DNA of 64,000 nt from NCBI GenBank assembly GCA_022478985.1, contig JAKSZP010005647.1, positions 23,225 through 87,224 on the forward strand, read 5' to 3'. Below, one piece after another: positions 55,905 to 64,000 of the stretch. Position 1 is the first letter of the stretch; every line of letters starts with the position of its first letter. A program made the position numbers and the translations under genes. This DNA comes from Massospora cicadina. Lineage: Eukaryota; Entomophthoromycota; Entomophthoromycetes; Entomophthorales; Entomophthoraceae. Under the pieces are notes generated by a model, which ran no database searches, was not told where the DNA came from, and saw nothing but the letters and a program-made list of their open reading frames with translations.

Positions 55905-57306
55905 TGTCAGGATTGCTTTTAACAATTCGCTCGGTTTTTTAGTTTGATCATGGTCAAGGACATCGTCCCCCTACCTGGTCATTGTTGGGACTGGTCCCTG
56001 ACATATTGTTTGAGTTATCAAGTCAAGTGTCATTGGATATTTTCTCCATCACAGTTAAAACTTTTTTGTTATTGCCCAGACGATTTGGGCCCTTGGATTT
56101 ACTATTGGATTTGGATTTGGACTCTGATCTAACCAATACTTCATCAGGATTTTTGGTTTTTTTAAAAAATTTACTACAGGGTCCCATCCCCTCCCCTGAT
56201 TGAAGTTTAATGGGGAATATCTTTTTTGCTGCTGTTCATGGAATCACTTCGCACTCCCCAAGGGTGTCATCAATTGTATGGTTTGTGGCAGAAACAGATA
56301 ATATAGAGTTAGTTGCATTTACTGCGCTTGTCACTGGGTTCATGGTTTTGTTTGATCGTTTTTTGTCATTTGTGTCATCGCTGATTCATAATTTGTCAAG
56401 CAGTTGTTAATTGAGCAGTTACCATTATCAATTGAGTGGTGGCCTTTGTCAGCGGGAAGTTGTCCAGATGGAATGTCCATCTTAGCATACTTTTTGATAA
56501 AATTTGTATTCAGCATAAGAAAGCCATCCATTTCTTTGTGCTTAGCACAGATGGGCAGAAGGACCTATTTACGCTAAGTGGTTAGCTGTGGGGTACTGCT
56601 CTATAATTACAGTATCTCACAAGCAGACGGATGTTCTCTCTATACATGTACTAGTGATTTTTGAATTCAGAAGTGAGATTTGTGAGAGAGAGATAAAACC
56701 TGAGATGCACAAGTAGATCACCCCACCTACATTCAGATTAATGCTATCAAATTTTTTACTAAATTTCTATGGCTTGGTTACGGCATAGAAGGCAAACAAG
56801 CCACTTTGTGGGACTGGCGGGGCATGCCCATGGGCAGGGATGGTAAGGCCAATCCCAATTTATGTCAAATGATTTAACCCAATCAAACCTGTAGGAGACG
56901 GGCTTGGTGCACCATCGCCTAAGTCAGAAGGCTGTAAAAGGGCTATCCATCCTGAGTTGCCCAATTGATTAGTCTGCATTTGAATCCGGATTCTACCCCT
57001 AAGAGGAACTAAAACCCTTGGATGTAATATGGCATTGAGGTGGGAGGTGACCTGCCTGCTGGTGGTGTTTTAAGCCTCCACCACCTCCCTGCACAGCCGC
57101 TTAATCCTTTCTACCAACTTCTTGGTAGTATGCAGGATTTGGATGGAAGAAATTTCAAGTGGTAGGCTGTAACCCACAGATCATCCAATACATGAGCTAA
57201 ATCGCCCTTGTTACTTTAGTAGTAGAAGCCTTATAGGGCCTCTTATTAGTTCTCTGAAGGAACTCCTTTCTGTCCAGGCGTAGGGGTTGCTCCCTAGGAC
57301 TTATCA
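55905..57306 (-). repeat. 3' LTR of element G
   Basis: About 1402 bp, starting TGATAAGTCCTAGGGAG on the minus strand next to the end of pol. It includes KGDLAHVLDDLWVTAY (about 57160-57207) and a PWACPASPTKW region near 56830-56870, both colinear with the other family-G LTRs. The end CAATCCTGACA at 55905-55915 is inferred. This copy ties the solo LTRs at 16762, 37094 and 52079 to a parent element. Confidence 0.65.
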
Positions 57307-58700
57307 TTTTCTAATTAAATAGAATGAGCTCCTCTTTCAGGTATTTGGGTGAGCGCGTAATTCTTATGGGGCTTATGGAGCTTGATACCATGATGGCTGC
57401 AATTTATTTGAGAACAGGAGGCCATGTGGTGAAGTTTGTGAAATTCCTCCACCAGATCCTTACAGTTGATGCTTTTCCTGGCACTTACCAAGCTATCTTT
57501 ATTTGAATGAAAACTCTTCCTTGCAACCAGGTACTGAACTGAATGGCCGGACTTTTGAGAGACCAGAATTGCCTCAACCTTAGCCTCCTTTGAGATCTCC
57601 ACACTATGGGTTCTGGCGTGGAAAAATTTAACCTTTAAAATGGGGAAAGCTGAGATTCATGGAAAATGTTACGTTTTTTTATAGGAGGGGAACTTCAGTC
57701 AGAAAGCCCTATCACCTAGATCCTTTTCCTCTACATGGGGACCAAATTTTTTGCTTGCAAATTTCTTTGAGGGGACTTTTATCTGCAAATGGCGCATAAC
57801 CAACATGACTAAGGAGCCCTCCTTAAACTCATATACAGAAGCCGCTTAGAATCTAAGAGCTCATTTTAGTCAGAGGCGAGCTTTGACAGATGTTCATGTA
57901 CTTGTTGTTGGTTTCCCAAATTAGCAGCTGGTGTCCTTCAGCTGAAGGCATTTACAATATTAAATAAGGGCCAATTTATATAGATGGTTATAAAATAAAG
58001 TGGCATCATTGGGAGATAAGCCAGTGGAAGGATGCGTTGCATTGTTATAGGCGTACTGTGCCAGGGTAAGATAAGCTGCCCAAGTGTCCTGAGTATTGGA
58101 GGCATAACAGTGTAGATACTGCTTCAGGATCTGGTTAGCCCTTTATGTCTTCCCGTCAGACTGTGGATTATATGAGGTAGAGCAGCATGGCTTGATCTCT
58201 AGAATAGATAACAACGCGCTCCAGAAGCAGGCTGTAAATTAAGGCCCTAAATCACTTACCACTTCCAAAGGTAACCATACGTCACAAAGACATTGGTAAT
58301 GAAGACCCTAGCCGTCTCTTCTGAGAAAATAAAGAAATAACAGTAAATGAACATTGAAAACTTGGTAAACCGGTCTACTACAACCATGACTGCATCACAC
58401 CCATTGTATTTAGAGAGTAATACAATAAAGTAAACCAATATGGAAGTATGAGGTCTTTCTTATTGTTTTTTTGGATGAAGCAGACTGCAATTACCCTACC
58501 TGTATGAATTTGCACAGTCACAAGTAACGCAATTTTCTACCCAGCAGGAATATATTTAGAAATACCTAGAAATAAAAAGGCATTTTCACAAGATCCATAC
58601 GCTTCTTGTTTCCAATGACCAACTGCTGCAGGGTCATAGTGTTCACTAACCACCTCATTGTGAAGCAAGTGAGATACCAAGACATTGTCCCCTACACAGA
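57307..58700 (-). pseudogene. Integrase and pol C-terminus of element G
   Basis: 57315-57602 is the C-terminal tail: Lys/Ser-rich, then HKPHKNYALTQIPERG. The integrase core shows NGCDAVMVVVDRFTKFSMF (58256-58438). Other catalytic segments are not clear, and the chromodomain is not recognisable. Stops are frequent. Confidence 0.6.
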
Positions 58701-58859
58701 ATTATCTCTTACTTCTGGGTATAGTGTGTTTTCTTGTGATATGAAAGTGCCAGTCGATCAAACAATTTTTTCCCTCATAGCAAGATGTTTAATCAGCCAA
58801 CACACAAAAAGCTAATGGTACATCTTTAGCCCATTTCAACTGAAGCTGGGTGTGGAGAA

Positions 58860-59624
58860 ATGGCTAGAACTGAGAAGAAGGACTGAACATTTTAATTATT
58901 GAGACTTCTCATTGGTGGGGAACAGGGAGGGATCTTGACTCAACATATCTAAGAGAACATTTAAAACGCCATTAACAAACTAATATAAAAATAAACTACA
59001 GAGATTATGATAGGTTCAGGCTTTTTAATTTGACAATTTTTGCCGTTTCCTTAATACATGATCGCTTGATTATTCATTCTGAAGGCAACTTTGTGTTGTG
59101 CCCCTTGAGAATATACCATCAATGGGTAAGTAACCATGTCATCGCACCAAGCTCCTTATAATAGATTTCCAATGAATTTTTGGAAGAGACTTTCTAGAGA
59201 GCTTTTTTCAGAGTGCTCTACTACATCATGATTATGGAGTAGAACATCCCCCATATCAGCTGCAAAGCATCACACGCCACATTAAAGAACCAGGATATGT
59301 CAAAATTCCTGAGAATAGGGTGAAACAAGCATTTTCTTGTGGAATCAAACGCTTGTTGACATGCATCTGTACACTTTAAAGGCACATTGTTCCCGTCAGG
59401 GGGTAGAGGGGTGCTTCCAACTGAGATAGTGTGGGAAGAATTTATCAAGAATGTGACTGTACCAAGTAGCTGCAAAGTTTTTTTTGCTTCAGGGGTACCA
59501 TGAGATAATAACCTCCAGTTTACAAGGAGGAAGTCACTTTCTTGGGTAAATCTGGTTAAGAAACATATTTACCCAAGAAAGTGACTTCCTCCTTAAAGAA
59601 CTTGAATTAAGATGGCTTTAAATA
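58860..59624 (-). pseudogene. RNase H and RT connection of element G
   Basis: 59221-59475 reads MQLLGTVTFLINSSHT, then CQQAFDSTRKCLFHPILRNF, a gypsy connection and RNase H start. Upstream, KPS.FKFFKEEVTFLGKYVS (about 59560-59620) is the end of the RT palm/thumb. A perfect 28-bp inverted duplication disturbs this point (59524-59594). Confidence 0.6.
59524..59594. repeat. Perfect 28-bp inverted repeat with 15-nt loop
   Basis: Left arm 59524-59551 (AAGGAGGAAGTCACTTTC...) and right arm 59567-59594 are exact reverse complements. One arm is the native RT sequence (EEVTFLGK on the minus strand). The other is an inverted copy. Confidence 0.9.
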
Positions 59625-60722
59625 TGTTGAAGATTTAATTATTTTTCAATGGTTCAGGAACTTGGCTATTGTGCCAGGATCAACAGTATGAGGACTGTTG
59701 ACCTCTTGCTACGCTGCCTTCATTGGCGCCAGGGGGTAATGGTAGCACTGACCACTCCCTAGATTCTTGACCCAGCATCTAATCTTTGGGGATCTCTTGA
59801 TTATTGGGATTTCCAGTAACGAATCACTTGGAAAAAAGAGAAGAATAGGTAAATGTAGATTTTTATTTAGATAAAAAAGGGGGTCTTTTATAGCTGACAG
59901 ACCACCCAACTAACTTACATATAATCTGGGGTTATATTGGATTCAGGGGTAGCACCGGTGCTAGACATTAGTAAGTCTCCAACGTTAACCATCTTTGGCA
60001 TAATTCGCCAGAAACTCATGAAATAGCATTGGTGTAACTCACTGGCAGCTCAAAATCTATCCCAGAAATCCTCAGCATCTTCTGCAAGTAACCCTAGCAT
60101 GATAATCCTCAGCAACGTCAGATGGCATTCATAAATACAAATCATAACATTGTCCACTAAAAATCATTATTGAAAAATATTATTTGTAGATTTATCCTCA
60201 GCATTAGTCGCTGGTAAATCCTATTAAATCCAAAATATTGTATTGAAATAGCTTAACCCAATTGGTTGGGTAGCATGACGTGAAGCTGCACCATTAAATT
60301 ATCCTTAAATATCTATTGGCGAATTATCCAGTTGCTTTGAGAATTTTTAGATATTGAGAACTCATTTTTGATGATCTAAATTAAGACTGAAACAACAAAA
60401 GATAGAAGCAGGTTTAATTGAGTAAATCAGGTGAATTGATTATATGTTGTAATGGCTGGGATCCACTGAACTCTTGAAAGTTGAACAAGGTTAAGTAGTC
60501 AAGTTTTCATGATGTAATTAACTCAAACTGCTGAGATCCACTGAACTCAAAAGTTGGACCAACTGAATTTTAGTCAGAAAGGGTGCCCAACATAAGGTGA
60601 TCCATTGAATTCATTAAATTAAGTAAAGTCAAAACCCTTAAATCAGATATAATTAATTGGAATCAATGCCCAATTAATAAATCATAATAGCTGATACCAA
60701 AAGAGTCATAATCTGGTTAACA
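59625..60722. repeat. 1.1-kb insertion within RT of element G, LTR-like ends
   Basis: RT reading stops after MKKVYLYVVN (minus strand) and resumes with YLKPS.FKFFKEEVTFLG, which would be contiguous in an intact element. The insert has TGTTGAAG and GGTTAACA at its ends on the plus strand, as LTRs do. Flanking pentamers do not match, so a solo LTR is only likely. It contains the repeat at 60450-60625. Confidence 0.5.
60450..60625 (+). repeat. Imperfect tandem repeat, about 70-bp period
   Basis: Units begin with GGGATCCACTGAACTC (about 60459), GAGATCCACTGAACTC (about 60533) and a more diverged TGATCCATTGAATTC (about 60599), each followed by an AAAGTTG.AC-type stretch. Confidence 0.55.
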
Positions 60723-61790
60723 ATATTAACAACATACAAATACACCTTCTTCATGGCAGACAACAATACTTTGGGTACTAGAATGCTGCTCATAAATTGG
60801 GGAATGACCAGGATGTCATCAATATAGTCCTCAGCGCAGGTAAAATGAAGATCACCGCAGACATCATAAATCATATACTGGAAAGTTGCAGGAGCATTTT
60901 TAAGGTCAAGAACATTACCTTTACTGTAGTATTCCCTCCTTCTGCAGATAGTTATGATCCACTACTGACTTATGAAAACCTAAATTAATTAAAAATTCTA
61001 CTAGGTCACGTTTACAAAAACACGCGGGACTATGCAATTGCTTGACAGATTGTTTTCTTTAAGAGCAGAGGGTAGGAGTCATTTACGGTTATGTTGCTTA
61101 GATGCTATAGTCCACACACGGCCATAGGGGTTCCATCAGATTTCTGTTAGAAGACTATAGGGGAAGCAATATGTGAGGATTTATGGATTGTCCTTCCATT
61201 CTGGAGAATGTCCTCTAACCACACCTCCAATGCCTTACCATATTGTTTGGTATATTGTTAAAAAGAGATATCTATATTGATCAAGACACCAAAAAACAAA
61301 AACCATATCATAATGAGAATGAGGCGGGAAATGATTGACTTTTTAATAATGAAGATTTTTTGTACAGCAGCAACCATGATGGTAAACCAGGTGGTAGATC
61401 ATTGAAATATTTAGTTGCTATGATAGAGACAAGTGCTATTGGTATGTAGAATGTATCCATAAGAGGGAACTCGCCATGGAGGCGTGTGTTTTCAGAGGAT
61501 GAAAAGTTGGATTCCAGGTTGGTATTTACCTATTAGCGGCGCCACCACCCACCCTAATAACTATTGTAGATAATAAGTCTGTCACTGTGGTGAACCAGTC
61601 GCAGAAGCAGAACCTATGCATCTAGAATGGGATAGGACGTCTCAACTCTTAGAATGTCATGGTGGATGACGTTGCGCATTTAAGATTATTATATTTCTAA
61701 GATCCAGATCAAGAACTTGAGAGATTTAAAAGCTAATAAGATTACCAGCTCCACCTTTATCCATGAAGGCATTAATGAGAACTTGTAGGG
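60723..61790 (-). pseudogene. Reverse transcriptase and protease remnant of element G
   Basis: RT N-terminal block ALEVWLEDILQNGRTIHKSS, then IASPIVF (about 61147-61250). LKNAPATFQYMIYDV leads to YIDDILVIPQF with both aspartates (about 60800-60900, within the 60674-60874 frame and upstream). A protease-like GGAGNLISF.ISQVLDL lies near 61690-61780, but its DTG is lost. Confidence 0.6.
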
Positions 61791-62640
61791 TCCTAATATA
61801 ATTTCAATAGGCAAAAAGAAATATGTATTATCCTGTTTATTCCAACTTCACAGGACATAACTGGCAAGGATGGAGTAATCACCTGTATATCAGCTGGTAA
61901 AGTTCCATGAAGAGGAACAGTTCCTTCAACTGGATGGATTACATCACTCTCTTCCTGTTGTACCGCGTGTAACATATGCAATAGATGGATTTGAAACAAT
62001 ATGTTTTACATTGGCGTCCAAATTAAAGGATGCAGTTAGATTACCAGAACAAAAGCCTGCTGGGCTGGAGTAGATAGGAACGAATTCTGGAACAAACAAA
62101 ACGCCACACGTGTGACCTTTCAGATGAACATGCTGAGCGGAGGGAGATGAACTGAAAACAGTTACACTTAAATATGAAGTATGGTTCATAGTTACTAAAC
62201 TGAAAGGCATTCTATAACCAAACCATAGAAGTTTTGCTAAAGCGAATATGATAACCACAAATAAACTGCCAAATCACACAGGGCTTACTAGTTTCAATCA
62301 TATGATAGAATCAACACATCATCTAATCAAAACAGAAGGGTGTAGAAAGCTAAAAGTAATTGCGCTCCATTATATGTCATGTAGCCTGATGATAAAAATA
62401 AAATTTTGCTTCTTTTTTTAAAGAGTTGCCACTAAAATCAATAGCTAGAATACCATTAGTACAGCCACTCGCAATAGCTGGATGATAAAGAAGAGGGAGA
62501 TTGTCATTATTTGTCAGTTATTCCAAAGATTTGAAAACATACTAAAAAATACCCACAAATTACTTGCAGTTAATAAATTGAAACTTATTATAAGGATATT
62601 TTTTAGAACTAGGAAATCAAAAAAATTGAGCAAAAAAGCC
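61791..62640 (-). pseudogene. Upstream (gag-side) remnant of element G
   Basis: Two open frames (61793-61999, 61944-62258) without motif. 62420-62600 is colinear with about 43960-44160, so the family is repeated in the window. By position it should be gag and spacer. Confidence 0.4.
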
Positions 62641-64000
62641 TTTTCTTTCCGCTTAACATCACTTTTGAGCGATTTATCAAAAAAGTAACCGTTAATTTTC
62701 CATTGCCACCTACACCGCATCAGTTTTCCATTTATGTCAGCATATCTGCTACATAATGCCCCAGTGTTGAGGCAGCGGCGCTCCACCTGCTAGCGTTTTC
62801 CACCCAGAAGGCAAACATGTGCGAACTGGCTCATCCAGTCCACTTAACGCATCAGGCTGATTTGTCCCTCCAAGGGACTTATTATTACACTTAGCGCAAG
62901 TCCACCCAACCCGCCCCCACCCAGCCCTACCCCAATCCAATATTTGCTTTTGCCTCCATGTTGAATATTGGTGTCTCTTCCCATATGCTGACAAAGCAAT
63001 AATTGAGCTGGCTTCAGCCACGTTTGCACCAGCTGTGTTTATCAACTTCTGCCCTTACAATGGCCATTTTGATATAGGCTTTCCCACTAAAGAGGATGCT
63101 GCTGCTGCTTCAGCTACGCCCTTAATATATAAAAACACACCCATTACCACCACCCATACATGCCTCTCCAGTAATACCACAGTGGTGATGACCTTTGCAA
63201 ACCTGCCTTCGCACCTTCCCCCTCAAACCCTCTATGAAGAATTGATGATGGGGCTGTCAAAAATATGGTATAGACCCCATCCTCCACTTCCTGGTCCCAA
63301 GCAGTGCTGAGCGGTTAGCGGCACCACAGGCAATGGCCACCATCACCCCCCACCAGCCAACCATAGCCCCGCACATCCCACCATGTGCCCATATCCCATC
63401 TGCACCAGATCACTTCTTTTGGGCTTGTATTGACAACGGCTGCACAGTTTGCCCCATCTGCCATGAGTTGGATTATTCCAAAAAACATGTCTCTACAATT
63501 CAAAACAGGTGGAATCCGCCAAGCCCACATGTGAGGCCACACAAACAGTGTTTGAGTGGAGATTTTGGTTTCCCCCACCCCCTCCAGCTGAACGCTCAAA
63601 AAATCAGGTAACCTTTTCAACCAAATCCCAAGCCAGCTTAATTTCCAACAATATATCCAATCAGGAGCAGGTTTGGACCCATATCCAATTCAACCAATTC
63701 CCACCCCAATACTTACCCAACCAAAGCCACGTCTCTCTGAATCAATCATACTCAACCAAAATCCCTGGGACCTATTGGATAAAATACTGAATCTAGGGAA
63801 ATTGTCCCACCTCCCGACTTTCCAATTAATTTGGAACCATATCTACCTTCAGATTTCGATGCCTCATTCCCACTCAAGAAATATAACCCCAAACCCACCG
63901 CTACACCATTCTTGAGTGACCATCAACTTGCCAAGGCCATGGTGACCTCTCCTGAAAGCCAACATCTTCACGAAGCTGTGGCACACTCAGTCATTGAATT
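62641..64000 (+). pseudogene. LINE ORF1-like repeat, copy 2, cut by the window end
   Basis: Colinear with 32676-34440 from the shared start TTTCTTTCCGCT. RRM-like block: AVFINFCPYNGHFDIGF, an Ala-rich run, LIYKNTPITTTHTCLS, MTFANLPSHLPP and LYEELMMGL (63035-63260). The knuckle-like CPICHELDYSKKHVS (about 63450-63495) has lost the canonical spacing. Then come NQNPWDLLDKI and SDHQLAKAMV. The alignment with 1-1123 covers AVFIN..GHFDIGF against AVYIA..GWLDLGF, MTFANLP against LTFDFLP, and the knuckle. Confidence 0.62.

Larger units (their letters stand above)
55905..62640 (-). mobile_element. Element G: decayed gypsy element with long LTR
   Basis: 3' LTR (55905-57306) then, reading upstream on the minus strand, pol C-terminus, integrase, RNase H, RT, protease and gag remnants. 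The 5' LTR is missing: the sequence changes to the LINE ORF1-like repeat at 62641. The pol tail LHKPHKNYALTQIPERG (57320-57420) matches the tails of elements C and F. An unrelated 1.1-kb insertion (59625-60722) splits RT. Confidence 0.7.

Noticed and set aside
1..64000. rRNA, tRNA, CRISPR arrays, bacterial or phage genes
   Set aside because: No cloverleaf-compatible tRNA sequence, rRNA core or spaced repeat array was seen. Motifs are those of fungal retroelements.

Overview
The window looks like repeat-rich, gene-poor nuclear DNA of a filamentous fungus. Most of it is Ty3/gypsy LTR retrotransposons carrying integrase C-terminal chromodomains (chromoviruses), with LINE-type elements and solo LTRs inserted into one another. 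The sequence has no rRNA, tRNA, CRISPR or bacterial operon structure. A repeat-bloated basidiomycete, perhaps a rust fungus, is my best guess for the host, but nothing here proves it.

Layout, left to right. 1-1123: decayed LINE ORF1-like gene (minus). 1646-7616: element A, a near-complete chromovirus (minus) with 826-bp LTRs and a perfect GTGAA target duplication. 8130-12944: element B (plus), gag to RNase H, interrupted by a solo LTR of family A (10500-11325, perfect TCAGC duplication). 12945-20688: element C (plus), a chromovirus carrying a 1.16-kb solo LTR of family G inside its RNase H. 21736-28582: element F (plus), a chromovirus with a perfect AAACA duplication. 28588-32675: the only stretch resembling host single-copy DNA, with one alpha/beta-hydrolase gene (kynurenine-formamidase-like, 31041-31851) broken by a 1-nt frameshift. 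32676-34440: LINE ORF1-like repeat. 37094-38584: another family-G LTR. 38585-41333: element E (decayed pol). 44321-50900: a LINE (minus) with CCHC ORF1, APE endonuclease and reverse transcriptase, cut by a copia-type solo LTR. 52079-55886: family-G solo LTR, itself split by the small non-autonomous LTR element D (53549-55706, GTTTG duplication). 55905-62640: element G (minus), LTR plus decayed pol. 62641-64000: a second copy of the 32.7-kb repeat.

The best candidate for something undescribed is a set of four tiny insertions (24376-24421, 26914-26963, 29604-29621, 29667-29680). All end in the same sequence (ATCTAGTACTA or a one-base variant) followed by an A-run, and each is flanked by a perfect 16-19 bp target duplication. 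Two share the same 5' end, so the template appears to be a discrete RNA of about 42 nt mobilised by target-primed reverse transcription.

All retroelement genes seen are broken by stops or frameshifts. Element A (PR, RT, RNase H, IN, chromodomain) is the least decayed. Insertion order can be read from the nesting: A-LTR and C went into B; G-LTR into C; D into a G-LTR; an 823-bp solo LTR and two micro-insertions came after F. Domain calls come from motifs read by eye; no database search was possible.
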